A DNA stretch of 64,000 nt from Bifidobacterium bohemicum DSM 22767. GTDB taxonomy: Bacteria; Actinomycetota; Actinomycetes; Actinomycetales; Bifidobacteriaceae. Below, in pieces: positions 37,863-48,329 of the stretch; within the stretch, counting starts at the first letter, position 1, and every line of letters starts with the position of its first letter. A program made the translations under genes and the position numbers. Location of the stretch: contig NZ_JGYP01000001.1 of the NCBI RefSeq assembly GCF_000741525.1, positions 1 through 64,000 of the forward strand, in the 5' to 3' direction. The notes under the pieces are model-generated. The model saw nothing but the letters and a program-made list of their open reading frames with translations, was not told the origin of the DNA and searched no databases.

Positions 37863-39328
37863 ACAATCATAAAAGACCTTGGCTTCGCGGTATCGTCATC
37901 GCATTTGTTTCGATGGCGATTTTTACCGTTACGCTAGGCGTTTTTATGTCCTTGATGCTACTCGTGATTTCCATTGAGGAGGGCGGCGGCCCGCTTTCGG
38001 ATTTTTCTGTATCCTTGACGTTGGCCATCGTACTTTTGAGTCAAGGTATCGGTTTTGTCTCAGGAACGGTTCGACTGACCATCGTTCCGTTGCTGCTGAC
38101 TTTTTTGCTTATCTGGCTGATCTGCACGCTCACCAGACGCATTTCGACAAACTGGCAATCGTTTTGCACCGGTCTGGTGACGTGGGTTTTGACCATGTTC
38201 GTGTTTTCGCAGAACGTGCTTGTGACTCTGTGCGACCCTTTATGGATGCAGGCGATTAAGAGCGCCGCCATTTTTTCATTGGGGTTTTCGTGGGGTGCCG
38301 TGCCATGGCGTTCTTTGGCTAAACAGGCCAAAAAATTGATGGCAGAACATCTGTCATTGATGACGCTTAAAGCTGTGATGTTCTGCTTGGTCAATGCTTT
38401 GATCGTACTTGGGATCTTTACGGTTTGCGGGCTGTTCACCGTAGGAGCGTGGACGGTGCACGGCAGTCATGCGGTCGTGAGAGTGTTCAATATGACTGCA
38501 ATGCAAACTGGCTCGCGGATACTGACCTCCATCTGCGCGGTTGCGTGGTTACCCAATCTGATGGCATGGGCCGTATCCTGGCTTTTTGGTTCCGGATTCT
38601 CGATAGGTGATCTGGCCACTTTCACCCTGTGGTCCGGCGGGGCGACCGGTTTACCCGCTATTCCGGCCTTTGCGATATTCCCTGAGCAAGTCAACAACGG
38701 TCAACTGCGCATCTTATTCGTGTCGATACCGATGCTGGTCAGTTTCGTCATAGGCGTTATCGAGATGTTTCTGCCTACAGAATTCGCCATTTCGGCCGGC
38801 AAACCTGATCAGGACTGGCATGGCTCCAACCGGCTTAGACATCTGGTCGGCCAGTTTATCAGTCCGCTGGCTTCCTTCGCCGTCACCACGGCGCTGTTGG
38901 CGGCTTGCCAATTCCTGTTTTTCCGTCTGTCGTCCGGAGCGTTGGGTGAACACCGTTTGGCGTACATCGGGCCTGAGGCAAGGACAGCCACCTCAATCAT
39001 CGTCAAAACAATAGGAATCGGATTCTTTTGCGCTTGGCTTGTGGCGGTTATGGTCGTAGGAGCGGTAATTACCATTCGCATCGTGGCCAGGTATATACGC
39101 GGCAACGCTCAGGTGTTCCAAAATACTGACGCGAAACCCGATACAAGCACTGCTAATCCTGGCGACGAACCGTCAATCAATCCTCAACAGACCGGTCCAA
39201 CCCAATCGAACACGTCCTTGACGAATTCCGCGGAACCAAGCTCGAATATCTCCGCAGTTGACGACAATACATCCGTTCATAAAAACGTGGATGAGATCAC
39301 CAATTTATCGGATACACCAACAAGCTAG
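37859..39328 (+). CDS. DUF6350 family membrane protein
   Basis: Polytopic membrane protein of 489 residues with about nine to ten hydrophobic segments and a Ser/Thr/Asn/Pro-rich hydrophilic tail of about 75 residues. It sits between sucD and purH, the conserved place of DUF6350 proteins in actinobacteria. Its ATG overlaps the sucD stop (ATGA), so translation is coupled. [22 protein letters not shown] is a recognisable internal stretch (given here in part). Function is unknown. Confidence 0.78.
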   Translation: MNNHKRPWLRGIVIAFVSMAIFTVTLGVFMSLMLLVISIEEGGGPLSDFSVSLTLAIVLLSQGIGFVSGTVRLTIVPLLLTFLLIWLICTLTRRISTNWQSFCTGLVTWVLTMFVFSQNVLVTLCDPLWMQAIKSAAIFSLGFSWGAVPWRSLAKQAKKLMAEHLSLMTLKAVMFCLVNALIVLGIFTVCGLFTVGAWTVHGSHAVVRVFNMTAMQTGSRILTSICAVAWLPNLMAWAVSWLFGSGFSIGDLATFTLWSGGATGLPAIPAFAIFPEQVNNGQLRILFVSIPMLVSFVIGVIEMFLPTEFAISAGKPDQDWHGSNRLRHLVGQFISPLASFAVTTALLAACQFLFFRLSSGALGEHRLAYIGPEARTATSIIVKTIGIGFFCAWLVAVMVVGAVITIRIVARYIRGNAQVFQNTDAKPDTSTANPGDEPSINPQQTGPTQSNTSLTNSAEPSSNISAVDDNTSVHKNVDEITNLSDTPTS

Positions 39329-39337
39329 GAGACGGTG

Positions 39338-40987
39338 ATGGCAGATACCAATCGTGTGATACGTCGTGCACTGGTTTCAGTATATGACAAAGCGGGCATA
39401 GAGATTCTTGCCCAAGCGTTTGTTGAGGCTGGCACCCAAGTGGTTTCCACAGGCGCCACGGCTAAGGTATTGAAGGCTTGCGGCGTTCATGTCACGCCGG
39501 TTGAAGAGGTGACAGGTTTTCCTGAAAGTCTTTCGGGACGTGTCAAAACGCTCGATCCGCATATTCATGCCGGAATTCTCGCTGACATGACCGATCCGAA
39601 TCAGGCTCGTGAGCTTACCGACCTTGCTATTGAGCCGTTCGACTTGGTGGTGGTCAATCTCTATCCGTTTGCCGATACCGTACGATCTGGCGCGAACGAA
39701 CCTTCAATCGTTGAAAAAATCGATATAGGTGGTCCATCCATGATTCGCGGTGCGGCGAAAAACAGTGCGAGCGTGGCGGTCGTTTGCGATTCCGCAGATT
39801 ACGCGTTAACAGCCGAGCGCATCAAAGACGGTACGGGATTCTCACTTGAGGAAAGGCGTTGGCTGGCATCGAAAGCCTTTGCGACAACCGCTGCCTATGA
39901 CGCAGCCATCGCGCAGTGGACCAAGACTCGCTGGGTAAGGCCGGAATCCATCCAGACCGTCAACCCGTTAAATGGCGATGATCGTGCTTCTGAACAGTCC
40001 AATGAGGACGAAGTCACATTCCCGCGGCATTTGACGCACACCTGGGAGAGATTGAGCGTGCTTCGATACGGTGAAAATCCTCACCAGAAGGCTGCCTTGT
40101 ACGCGGATACCTTCGAGCCAGACGCCTTTGCACATGCCGAACAGCTCGGCGGCAAACAAATGAGCTACAACAACTACGTGGATGCCGATGCGGCCTGGCG
40201 TGCAGTTTGGGATTTCGCGCCTCAGATTGCAGTGTCCGTGTGCAAGCACAACAATCCTTGCGGGCTGGCCATCGGGCAGACCGTCGCCCAGGCCCATCTG
40301 AAGGCCCATGCATGTGATTCCAAGAGTGCCTATGGTGGAGTGATAGCCACGAACGCGACGGTATCGCTCGAAATGGCTCAGAACATTCGTCCCATTTTCA
40401 CCGAGGTGATTGTCGCTCCGGACTACGAGCCTGACGCATTGGAACTGCTGAAAGCACATAAGAAGAATCTGCGTATACTGCGTGTGTCTGAACCTCCAAC
40501 CGGCCGGTTGCAGCTCCGGCAGATTGACGGTGGTGTGCTCATGCAGTCGTTGGATCGTGTGGATGCGGCGGGCGACGATGTTGCCAACTGGCGTCTTGTC
40601 GCTGGAAGTCCCGCGGACGAGAGGACCATGCAGGATCTGGCCTTTGCTTGGCGGGCTGTGCGCTGTGTCAAATCAAATGCGGTGTTGCTGGCCAACGATG
40701 GAGCGACCGTTGGAATAGGCATGGGGCAGGTCAACCGTGTGGATTCCTGCCATCTAGCCATTGAGCGGGCGAACACGCTTGTCGATGGCATGGATCGTGC
40801 CACAGGTTCCGTGGCGGCATCGGACGCCTTCTTCCCATTTGCCGACGGCGCTGAGGCGTTGATCGAAGCTGGAGTCAAAGCTATTGTGCAGCCTGGCGGG
40901 TCTATTCGCGACACGGAGGTTATCGAAGCGGCACAGCGATATGGGGTCACCATGTATTTGACGGGCGAGCGTCATTTCTGTCACTGA
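39338..40987 (+). CDS. purH: Bifunctional AICAR formyltransferase / IMP cyclohydrolase
   Basis: Last two steps of purine synthesis in one protein of 549 residues. The N-terminal IMP cyclohydrolase (MGS-like) domain shows VSVYDKAGIEILAQAF and GRVKTLDPHIHAGIL. The AICAR transformylase domain carries SVCKHNNPCGLA, AYGGVIATN and the C-terminal GGSIRDTEVIEAA with the terminal GERHFCH. AGGAGACGGTG precedes the ATG at 39338; a GTG one codon earlier is an alternative. Confidence 0.96.
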   Translation: MADTNRVIRRALVSVYDKAGIEILAQAFVEAGTQVVSTGATAKVLKACGVHVTPVEEVTGFPESLSGRVKTLDPHIHAGILADMTDPNQARELTDLAIEPFDLVVVNLYPFADTVRSGANEPSIVEKIDIGGPSMIRGAAKNSASVAVVCDSADYALTAERIKDGTGFSLEERRWLASKAFATTAAYDAAIAQWTKTRWVRPESIQTVNPLNGDDRASEQSNEDEVTFPRHLTHTWERLSVLRYGENPHQKAALYADTFEPDAFAHAEQLGGKQMSYNNYVDADAAWRAVWDFAPQIAVSVCKHNNPCGLAIGQTVAQAHLKAHACDSKSAYGGVIATNATVSLEMAQNIRPIFTEVIVAPDYEPDALELLKAHKKNLRILRVSEPPTGRLQLRQIDGGVLMQSLDRVDAAGDDVANWRLVAGSPADERTMQDLAFAWRAVRCVKSNAVLLANDGATVGIGMGQVNRVDSCHLAIERANTLVDGMDRATGSVAASDAFFPFADGAEALIEAGVKAIVQPGGSIRDTEVIEAAQRYGVTMYLTGERHFCH

Positions 40988-41056
40988 GCTTTGGTTACAT
41001 ACAGAAGGTATGTGCATTATCGGAGTTATCAAGAAACGTCGCCAGGGGGTGCGGAC

Positions 41057-41347
41057 ATGAACAAGAAGCGCCATCCGTATGTGTCGGAGGAGCAGGAGGG
41101 CAAGCCCGTTTTCGAATGGATCGTCGCGGCACTGGTGGCGATTGCGACGTCATTCGCAGTAATGGGTCACATCAGGGCCGCTACGGTCATTATCGCATTG
41201 ACGGCAATCATTATCGGAGTGTTCCGTCTGGTACTCGGTCAACGCAGTCCTTGGAAAGCACGTTCGGTAGGTTTCGACGCATTCATCTCCATCTCGTTCG
41301 GATTGGGATTGCTGCTTGTCTATTTCAGCATACAGATGATGATGTAA
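41057..41347 (+). CDS. DUF3017 family small membrane protein
   Basis: Protein of 96 residues with three hydrophobic helices (FEWIVAALVAIATSFAVMG, ATVIIALTAIIIGVFRLV, and DAFISISFGLGLLLVYFSI). Its position after purH fits the actinobacterial DUF3017 family. The start MNKKRH follows AGGGGG. Function is unknown. Confidence 0.75.
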   Translation: MNKKRHPYVSEEQEGKPVFEWIVAALVAIATSFAVMGHIRAATVIIALTAIIIGVFRLVLGQRSPWKARSVGFDAFISISFGLGLLLVYFSIQMMM

Positions 41348-41409
41348 TGTCGTTTGATCGTGGGTTTGTCCGATCTTCCGTTATAAGTGGTTAGCGGGAG
41401 ATCTTGATA

Positions 41410-41459
41410 CGGGTATGAATTGGGGTCCTAACGTTTGTCAGGACCCCAATTCATACCCG
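41410..41459. terminator. Bidirectional terminator between the DUF3017 and aquaporin genes
   Basis: Perfect 20-base arms (41410-41429 and 41440-41459) with a 10-base loop lie between convergent genes. Confidence 0.92.
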
Positions 41460-41510
41460 CGACAGATATTACGGATAATAATGCCGCATAACGCTCTTGG
41501 CGCGGGACTA

Positions 41511-42512
41511 CTACTCCAAAGCATCCCCAGCGGAAGCGCCAAGGGACGCGCCAGGAGCGTTCTGAACATCGGCATCGTCGGTATCCGTTGCTTCCGTTTG
41601 TGGCGCTTTGGCGGTTTCTTCAATGAAGATGTCGTCATCGATCTGGTGTTCGTTGGATTGTCTGTCTTCGATGGTTTGGCCGATCATCGAAATCGCAACC
41701 ACAATCGTCGCGGCGAAGATGGGACAAATCCAGAAGTAGAGCAACTGGGCCAGGGGATCGACCGGCAGACCGGAGCCGTGGGCGAAAATGGCGATTCCGG
41801 TGGCGCGGGCAGGGTTGAGAGACGCGCCCGTAACCGGGTGGGTGATTGCAGCGCCTAAAGCATACGCCGCGCCCATGACGACAGCCGCGGTGTCGGTGGG
41901 CTTCCCATCGTCATCCATTGAATGCAACGCGGCGGAAGTAATGATAAGACCGGCGATGATCTCAACAATGATTGCCAGCAGAAGACCGAAATTCAGCCTC
42001 GTGTTTTGCAGTGAGGCCGCAGAAATCGAATTGCTTCCGAATCCGTTGATGGCCTTGGCGAACCACGTTTGAGCAGGAACCGTCTGAGAAACCGGCAGAA
42101 CGAGAATCGTGATGCCGCCTGCGACGATTCCGCCAAGCACCTGAGCCACGATGTAGGCGATGCCGTTCCATATATTGGTTTTTCCGGTGAGGATGGCGGC
42201 CAATGTCACCGCAGGATTGAATTGCCCCCCGGAGAACCTGCCGAAAATGACGATCATCAATGCGTAGGCAAGCCCCGTTGTCAGGCTCGAAAGAATGACG
42301 TTCGGTCCGTAGAGCGTCATGCTGATGGCCGAAATCAAATAAATCGACACGAATATCAGCAGGCTTCCCAAAAACTCGGCTGCGGTTCCCAGCAACAATG
42401 TTGCCAGATTGGACTTAGAGCCGCTCTTTTCCTCACTGGCCTCTGACATGATGTCTGCCGGCACCGTCTCATCGGCTGTGACGGTTTCGTATTGAGATTC
42501 TTCTAGCGTCAT
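41511..42512 (-). CDS. MIP family channel (aquaporin or glycerol facilitator)
   Basis: Membrane channel of 333 residues with six hydrophobic helices and both half-helix signatures, GGQFNPAVTL and GASLNPARATG. An N-terminal polar extension of about 40 residues and a C-terminal Asp/Glu/Ala-rich tail of about 60 residues flank the core. Whether it passes water, glycerol or other small solutes cannot be decided from these motifs. The ATG at 42510-42512 has AAGGA 6 bases upstream; a GTG one codon earlier is possible. Confidence 0.9.
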   Translation of the reverse strand: MTLEESQYETVTADETVPADIMSEASEEKSGSKSNLATLLLGTAAEFLGSLLIFVSIYLISAISMTLYGPNVILSSLTTGLAYALMIVIFGRFSGGQFNPAVTLAAILTGKTNIWNGIAYIVAQVLGGIVAGGITILVLPVSQTVPAQTWFAKAINGFGSNSISAASLQNTRLNFGLLLAIIVEIIAGLIITSAALHSMDDDGKPTDTAAVVMGAAYALGAAITHPVTGASLNPARATGIAIFAHGSGLPVDPLAQLLYFWICPIFAATIVVAISMIGQTIEDRQSNEHQIDDDIFIEETAKAPQTEATDTDDADVQNAPGASLGASAGDALE

Positions 42513-42764
42513 CACGATTCCTTATCTGATTTTGCGCGTTCACGCGCCGTATCAAACGCAATGCTATCAGCAGGGCTGTAAGTAGGGTATACTGAGGTGT
42601 TGGTACCGGAAGCGGATGTGAAACTGAAAAATGTTTGGCTCCTAAATGCGCTCAGAAACCCTCGATCCGTGGGACTTCTCGGCATTCGCGGACGAAACCG
42701 AACTGTTTGATATATGACGGACGGATGCCGGAATGACGCCGTCCTTGGCCACGTTGGGAGAACG

Positions 42765-43538
42765 ATGCCACACGCATACACCCGCGCCGAACGCGCGCAC
42801 AGCAACCAAGACGAGGGCGTTCGTCTACAGAAAATCCTTGCGCAGGCCGGTTTCGGTTCGCGTCGCAAATGCGAGGAAATGATTACCGAAGGTCGAGTCG
42901 AGGTGGATGGCGAATTGACCACCGAACTTGGCACACGGGTCGATCTGGGTCGTCAGGAGGTTCGTGTCGACGGTTCTAGGGTTCGTTTGAACCCCAACCA
43001 TGTGACGCTGGCGCTCAATAAGCCCAGGAAGGTTCTTTCCGCAATGGACGACCCGAAGGGGCGTTATACATTGAGCGACATTGTGGGGGACAAATACGAC
43101 CGCATCTTCCATATGGGCCGACTCGACTACGATTCCGAGGGGCTTATTCTCATGACCAATGACGGGGAGCTGAGCGAACACGTGATGCATCCGCGCTACG
43201 AGGTTCAAAAGACATACATCGCTACCGTCGAGGGGCGTATCGGCGGCAATATCTGTCGGCGTTTGGTGACGCAGGGCGTCAATCTTGACGACGGGCTCAT
43301 ACGCCTCGACCGTTGCGCCATCATTGACTCAAGTCGAGACCAGACCATCGTCAAAGTCGTTCTTCACTCCGGTAAGAATCGCATCGTGCGTCGTATTTTC
43401 GACGCGGTCGGATACCCGGTGCGTCGACTGGTGCGTACGCAAATCGGGCCCATCAAGCTCGGTGAGATCAAGCCGGGTGCCTATCGCGTGCTTTCGCAGG
43501 CTGAGGTACGGGCTCTGTCGAAGGAGGTCGGACTGTGA
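42765..43538 (+). CDS. RsuA/RluB-type rRNA pseudouridine synthase
   Basis: Protein of 257 residues with an N-terminal S4 RNA-binding domain ([20 protein letters not shown]) and a pseudouridine synthase domain with the catalytic Asp in [19 protein letters not shown]. Other landmarks are [13 protein letters not shown] and [17 protein letters not shown]. The start MPHAYTR follows GGGAG; the frame extends 17 codons further up without a ribosome site. Its stop overlaps the start of the Cmk-Der gene, the usual partner. The target is probably 23S rRNA (RluB class) but is not proven. Confidence 0.9.
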   Translation: MPHAYTRAERAHSNQDEGVRLQKILAQAGFGSRRKCEEMITEGRVEVDGELTTELGTRVDLGRQEVRVDGSRVRLNPNHVTLALNKPRKVLSAMDDPKGRYTLSDIVGDKYDRIFHMGRLDYDSEGLILMTNDGELSEHVMHPRYEVQKTYIATVEGRIGGNICRRLVTQGVNLDDGLIRLDRCAIIDSSRDQTIVKVVLHSGKNRIVRRIFDAVGYPVRRLVRTQIGPIKLGEIKPGAYRVLSQAEVRALSKEVGL

Positions 43539-45670
43539 TACGAGTAGCCATAGACGGACCGGCAGGAGTCGGCAAATCTTCCACCTCCAAGGCGTTGGCC
43601 GAACATTTCGGATTCGCATACCTCGACACAGGTGCGATGTACCGTGCGGCGGCTTGGTGGTGTCTGAGACGCGGCGCCGATCTTGATGTCGAAACCGTAG
43701 ATGAACAGTCCGTCACCGAGATGGTGAGCGAACTGTTCACTGGTGACCACTTCGAACTCAGCGTTGATCCGGACCATCCTTCGATCCATGTGGACGGCGA
43801 GGACATCAGCGAGCAGATTCGCGATTCGAATGTTTCGACTCACGTCTCGAAAGTGTCGAACATTACTCCGGTGCGCCACCTTCTGATTGCGGCGCAGCAA
43901 GCTTATATCGAGGCGGAGGGTGCGCCTGATTCGTTTTCCAAGGGTGCCGGCGTGGTGGCCGAAGGGCGTGACATCACCACGGTGGTCGCCCCTGAAGCCG
44001 AAGTACGCGTATTGCTGACCGCGCGGCCTGAAGTGCGGCAGGCACGACGTAGCGGGCAGGCCGCCGGGGGACAGGCCGGTGCTGAAAACGTCATCGCGCG
44101 AGACCAAGCGGATTCAAAGGCGACGAGCTTTTTGACCGCTTCCGATGACGTGACCACGGTCGACAATTCCGACCTCACGTTCGACCAGACGTTGCGGCAA
44201 CTGATAGAGCTGGTCGATCAGGCCATCGAAACACAGGAATACGACCGTTATGCCGCCAACCTTGAAGACTATGAGCTTGATGAGGCCGATGAGGCGTTGC
44301 TGGACGATGACGATGCTGATGGATCCGACGCCTTCGCCGCCAAGCCCGTGGGTGTGCTCGCGGTGGTGGGCAGGCCTAACGTCGGTAAATCAACGCTTGT
44401 CAACCGTATCCTCGGCAGACGTGTCGCGGTCGTGGAAGACACCCCGGGAGTGACGCGAGACCGTGTGAGCTATGACGCCGAATGGGCCGGGACCGATTTC
44501 AAGATCGTGGACACAGGCGGTTGGGAGACGGGAGTCGAGGGAATCGACTCGGCCATCGCTTCGCAGGCTCAGGTGGCCGTCTCGCTTGCCGACGCCGTGC
44601 TGTTCGTCGTGGACGGTCAGGTGGGTGTGACCGCCACCGACGAACGAATGGTCAAGATGCTGCGCAAGGCCGGTAAACCGGTTATTCTCGCGGTCAACAA
44701 GATCGACGGTTCCAATAGCGAATATCTGACGGCGGACTTCTGGAAGCTGGGGATGGGCGAACCATACGCCATTTCGGCCATGCACGGCAGGGGAGTGGGC
44801 GATTTGCTGGACGTCGCGATTGATCAGCTCGCCAAGGCCGAGAAGACCTCGGGCTTCCTCACTCCGGGCGATTTACGTCGGGTTGCGCTTATCGGCAGGC
44901 CGAATGTCGGCAAGTCTTCGCTGCTCAATCAGCTGGCCCGCGAAGAGCGCACCGTTGTCAACGATCTTGCCGGCACCACACGCGATTCGGTCGACGAAGT
45001 GATCGACATCGATGGCGAGGATTGGCTGTTCATCGATACGGCGGGCATCAAGCGGCGGCAGCATAAGCTTTCCGGAGCCGAGTATTATTCCTCGCTGCGC
45101 ACGCAGGCCGCCATCGAGCGCTCCGAGCTCGCCTTGGTGCTTTTCGACGCGACCGAACCCATCTCGGATCAGGACCTCAAGGTGATGAGCCAGGCCGTTG
45201 ATGCGGGTCGCGCGATCGTGCTCATATTCAACAAGTGGGATCTCGTGGACGAATTCGACCGGCAACGCATCGAGCGTTTGTGGGCCACCGAGTTCGATCA
45301 GGTCACATGGGCAAGGCGCGTCAACCTCTCGGCTAAAACCGGCTGGCACACCAACCGCCTGCACGCTGCGATGGACGAGGCGCTTGAATCGTGGGATCAA
45401 CGTATTCCGACCGGCAAGCTCAATTCGTTCCTCGGCCGCATTCAGGCGGCGCATCCGCACCCGCTGCGTGGCGGCAAACAGCCGCGCATCCTGTTCGCCA
45501 CACAGGCGTCTTCGCGTCCGCCGCGCTTCGTCATCTTCGCCACCGGATTCCTCGAGCCCGGATACCGTCGATACATCGAACGCAATTTGCGCGAGGAGTT
45601 CGGTTTCGAAGGCACCCCGATTCAGATTTCGGTTCACGTGAGGGAACGCAAGTCCGACAAGAGGAAGTAG
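43535..45670 (+). CDS. Fused cytidylate kinase and GTPase Der
   Basis: Single 711-residue protein. Residues 1-220 are (d)CMP kinase, with the P-loop GPAGVGKSS and the CMP-binding stretch [19 protein letters not shown], later [12 protein letters not shown]. An acidic linker (about 240-270) leads to two tandem GTPase domains of Der/EngA: first GRPNVGKST with DTGGWE and NKID, then GRPNVGKSS with DTAGI and NKWD. A KH-like C-terminal domain ends the protein. It joins pyrimidine nucleotide metabolism to ribosome assembly in one chain. In most bacteria these are separate cmk and der genes; the fusion is known in bifidobacteria and relatives. A GTG start overlaps the upstream stop. Confidence 0.95.
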   Translation: MIRVAIDGPAGVGKSSTSKALAEHFGFAYLDTGAMYRAAAWWCLRRGADLDVETVDEQSVTEMVSELFTGDHFELSVDPDHPSIHVDGEDISEQIRDSNVSTHVSKVSNITPVRHLLIAAQQAYIEAEGAPDSFSKGAGVVAEGRDITTVVAPEAEVRVLLTARPEVRQARRSGQAAGGQAGAENVIARDQADSKATSFLTASDDVTTVDNSDLTFDQTLRQLIELVDQAIETQEYDRYAANLEDYELDEADEALLDDDDADGSDAFAAKPVGVLAVVGRPNVGKSTLVNRILGRRVAVVEDTPGVTRDRVSYDAEWAGTDFKIVDTGGWETGVEGIDSAIASQAQVAVSLADAVLFVVDGQVGVTATDERMVKMLRKAGKPVILAVNKIDGSNSEYLTADFWKLGMGEPYAISAMHGRGVGDLLDVAIDQLAKAEKTSGFLTPGDLRRVALIGRPNVGKSSLLNQLAREERTVVNDLAGTTRDSVDEVIDIDGEDWLFIDTAGIKRRQHKLSGAEYYSSLRTQAAIERSELALVLFDATEPISDQDLKVMSQAVDAGRAIVLIFNKWDLVDEFDRQRIERLWATEFDQVTWARRVNLSAKTGWHTNRLHAAMDEALESWDQRIPTGKLNSFLGRIQAAHPHPLRGGKQPRILFATQASSRPPRFVIFATGFLEPGYRRYIERNLREEFGFEGTPIQISVHVRERKSDKRK

Positions 45671-46052
45671 CCGAAGTTTGCCGACCGAGTCGGCGGATGA
45701 AGTTTCGTGATGGCTTGAATCTAGCTGTTCTACGAAACGCATCCGTCGTCTCATTTCTGCGGTTAGGTGCCCGCAGATCGCAATCGCATGGTGGTACCCA
45801 ACAATCGTTTGGTGAGTGATTACTGGCATTGGTGTATGTATTACAGAACCCATTGATGGCCGTATATTCAGCTTTCGGTGAGGGTGTATCGAATCAAGAA
45901 TGTCGATTGTATGACGAACGCTGGCTAGTTCTGACGCCAACCGAGATTCGTGCTTCGGTCGCTTGCCTGCCCCCGCGAACTGCTTCGCCACGCCGAGGAG
46001 GTGATGCAAGGAAACATGTGCTAGACTTACTCCTTGGTGCTATTGCACTGTT
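45671..46052. other. Intergenic region before tRNA-Pro
   Basis: This 382-bp stretch has no supported gene. A frame at 45829-46062 runs into the tRNA and is not coding-like. The tRNA promoter must lie near its end, but I see no clear boxes. Confidence 0.55.
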
Positions 46053-46126
<74 letters not shown>

Positions 46127-46130
46127 CGAG

Positions 46131-46179
46131 AAAAGCCCGGAATTCCAACGTTTTGAGAACATTGGAATTCCGGGCTTTT
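46131..46179 (+). terminator. Terminator of tRNA-Pro
   Basis: AAAAGCCCGGAATTCCAA (46131-46148) pairs with TTGGAATTCCGGGCTTTT (46162-46179). Confidence 0.92.
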
Positions 46180-46284
46180 GCGATTTTAAACACGATTAGA
46201 CAGGATTCCAGCGCAATCAGATTCGATGACCGCAGAGCTCCGTCGTTTCGGGGATGTAGGTCAGACCTTGTGCGCCTTAGTGCT

Positions 46285-46293
46285 GGGGGGGGG
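46285..46293 (+). repeat. Homopolymer run of nine G
   Basis: Nine G follow GTGCT in non-coding sequence downstream of tRNA-Pro. No dependent reading frame is recognised. Confidence 0.9.
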
Positions 46294-46464
46294 CAGAACA
46301 ACGGACGGTTAACAGCTAGGTGCTGCCCGCTGGGATGATTGGATGCCGGCTGGATTCAGGCAATCGTTCTGAGGGGCAGACCGGCGATGTCGAGTTTGGA
46401 GTAATTGGTTTGCTCCCCAATTCTACGGGTTTCAGGGCTATGTTATTGAGGGCCGGTGATCCGT

Positions 46465-46474
46465 GGGGGGGGGG
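46465..46474 (+). repeat. Homopolymer run of ten G
   Basis: Ten G lie in non-coding sequence. On the minus strand the C run falls near the end of a doubtful 104-codon frame. With two more or one fewer G on the plus strand, a short hydrophobic peptide frame opens, but the evidence is too weak to call a gene. Confidence 0.9.
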
Positions 46475-46788
46475 TCGTATTCGGCCATGGATCCGCATTC
46501 ATGGCAGGTGCTGTGCTGGCCGATGGCTTTGGTGGATTGACGTGTTTTGACTTCGAGCGCTTGATGTTTATATAGTTGTTTTAGGTTTGGATGACCGATA
46601 TATAGCCGTTGAGGTTTGTTGTCGCGTTTCCCGGCTTTATGAATTTGAGCGATATCACTCCGCCTCCCTCCTCTTGTGGGTTCGGGTTCGACGTCTGCGA
46701 ATTCGGCCATATGGGCCGATTCTTGCGGGGAAGTCGTTTTCGGCGCGGCCATGGGAGGCGTGGCCGGTAAAGGAGTGTTGTCACGGAT

Positions 46789-47196
46789 ATGGTCCTGAAG
46801 GATGATATCGATTTGGATTTTCCGCGTTCACTGGCTGAACGGACGGTTCGGCGGTATGCGCGGGCGATGTCCGACGTCGATGTCGAGACCGCGGCGGGGC
46901 TTTTCGTTCCCGACGCGGTGAGGGTCGACCCGATCGGCGGAAATGTCTGCCAGGGCAGAAAGGAGATTTTTGCCGCTTTTAGACAGGCGCTGTCGTCTGC
47001 GCCGGCGCGGGTCAGTTTCGTCCCGGGGCCGCCGCATGGCAGAGGGAATAGGTTCGCCTTCGAGTTCCGGCACACGGTCGCCGGTGTCGGGCCTGAGAAG
47101 TCGTTGTACGGCATAGATGTCTTCACGTTCGACAGGGACGGGCTTATTGAAAAGGTCGAGGCTTATTGGGGTGACGACGATTGGAGCGAGAAATAG
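46789..47196 (+). CDS. NTF2-like (SnoaL-type) protein
   Basis: Protein of 135 residues with the cone-shaped NTF2-like pattern. An N-terminal helix (TVRRYARAMSDVDVETAAGLF) leads into the strand pattern VPDAVRVDPIGGN, and the last strands end in GLIEKVEAYWGDDDW. Such domains bind small hydrophobic molecules and can be isomerases or hydrolases, but no catalytic set can be assigned. A likely ribosome site is 13 bases away, slightly long. It is followed at 94 bp by the esterase gene. Confidence 0.7.
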   Translation: MVLKDDIDLDFPRSLAERTVRRYARAMSDVDVETAAGLFVPDAVRVDPIGGNVCQGRKEIFAAFRQALSSAPARVSFVPGPPHGRGNRFAFEFRHTVAGVGPEKSLYGIDVFTFDRDGLIEKVEAYWGDDDWSEK

Positions 47197-47290
47197 ATTC
47201 GGAAACGGTCCGTCGATCCTTGTTCGCCGGAACCGAGGATATGAGGCGAATCGTCGGTAATGATCGCCGGTCATATGGGAAAGGGGTCGT

Positions 47291-48214
47291 ATGAAGCGAC
47301 GTAAAGTGACAGTTGCGGCGTGCGCCGTGATGGCTATCGTGGCGATAGTGATAGGTGTCTGTTGGGCGGCAAATTCGTTCAGTAAGGGCGATGACCCCGG
47401 AGCCTCGGGTTCGTCGGCTCCGGCCAGTCGGCTGGAAACCGTGAGCTATGACATTACGTACCAGGGCAGGCACTATGCGAAGACCGCGAGCGTGTATGTC
47501 CCCTCTTCCTATCGGAAGGGCACGCCGATGAACATCCTGTATCTGCTGCACGGCTCGTGGACGAACGGGCCGAAACTGGCCGTCCAGATGCAGACGTATC
47601 TGGACGGTTGCCTTTCTGATAAGCCGATGCTCGTGGTGTTTCCTACCTACTATCCCGACGCATCGTTCGTCGTCGCCGATTGGCCCAAGGACTACGCGCT
47701 TAACCGTTTCTTCGCCACTGACGAGATCGAATCCCTCATGCGGGTTGTGGAAAGCCGGTTCACCACCTATTCCGATGGCGTCACGCAGGCGGATTTCATA
47801 AACAGCAGGACGCACCGGGCTTTCGGGGGTTATTCGATGGGGGGTCTCACCACTTGGGAAATGCTCGCCGCCAAGCCGCAATATTTCCATGATTTCATGC
47901 CGATGGCCGAGTACAGCTGGATCAACCAGAGCACGGGCGGCACCACTGATCATGATACCGCCGAAAATCTCCTAGCCGGCCTCAGGGCACGGCACTACGG
48001 CTCCGGCGATGTGACGGTGATCGCGATGGTGGGCGAGAAGGACGACACCAAGACCCGCATGATTCCCCAGATCGACGCCTTGCGCGCCGACAGCGGCGGC
48101 ATCATGAACAAACGGAACCTCGTCTACTGGGAGAATCCCGGCGGCGGGCATGGCCGTGCCTCGTTCAAGGCCGAGGTCAAACACGGGCTGCCGTATCTGT
48201 TCGCCAAACAATGA
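47291..48214 (+). CDS. Membrane-anchored or secreted alpha/beta-hydrolase esterase
   Basis: Protein of 307 residues. An N-terminal hydrophobic segment (residues 7-27) following basic residues is a signal anchor or signal peptide. A Ser/Gly linker then leads to an esterase domain of the feruloyl/acetyl-xylan esterase type: LLHGSW (oxyanion region), the nucleophile elbow GGYSMGG with Ser182, and a late His in GGGHGRASF. The enzyme probably removes acyl groups from plant or host polysaccharides outside the cell. AAAGGGGTCGT precedes the ATG. A hairpin follows. Confidence 0.82.
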   Translation: MKRRKVTVAACAVMAIVAIVIGVCWAANSFSKGDDPGASGSSAPASRLETVSYDITYQGRHYAKTASVYVPSSYRKGTPMNILYLLHGSWTNGPKLAVQMQTYLDGCLSDKPMLVVFPTYYPDASFVVADWPKDYALNRFFATDEIESLMRVVESRFTTYSDGVTQADFINSRTHRAFGGYSMGGLTTWEMLAAKPQYFHDFMPMAEYSWINQSTGGTTDHDTAENLLAGLRARHYGSGDVTVIAMVGEKDDTKTRMIPQIDALRADSGGIMNKRNLVYWENPGGGHGRASFKAEVKHGLPYLFAKQ

Positions 48215-48274
48215 GACGCATGTCGGCAGGGAAATATCCTGCCATGCGACTTGGCATGCAAAGTGGATGAAGAA

Positions 48275-48314
48275 GAACGGCCATGAATGCTTCGATATGC
48301 ATTTATGGCCGTTC
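48275..48314. terminator. Bidirectional terminator between the esterase and aminotransferase genes
   Basis: GAACGGCCATGAATGC (48275-48290) pairs with GCATTTATGGCCGTTC (48299-48314), with one mismatch. The flanking genes converge. Confidence 0.85.
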
Positions 48315-48329
48315 GATAGTATACGGGCG

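Larger units (their letters stand above)
46180..46788. other. Gene-poor start of the accessory segment with two G runs
   Basis: About 610 bp without a supported gene. It contains runs of nine G (46285-46293) and ten G (46465-46474). A minus-strand frame at 46438-46752 (104 codons, with a CHECG pair of cysteines) crosses the second run. It lacks a ribosome site, and I do not accept it as a gene, although it could be a relic. AAAGGAG at 46769-46775 lies 13 bases before the next gene. Confidence 0.55.

Noticed and set aside
44873-46009. Minus-strand open frame of 378 codons
   Set aside because: It is antisense to the Cmk-Der gene and runs into the intergenic region without a start site signal.
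46438-46752. Minus-strand frame of 104 codons crossing the C run
   Set aside because: It has no ribosome site and no known family, and it overlaps the leader of the NTF2-like gene. Kept only as a possible relic.
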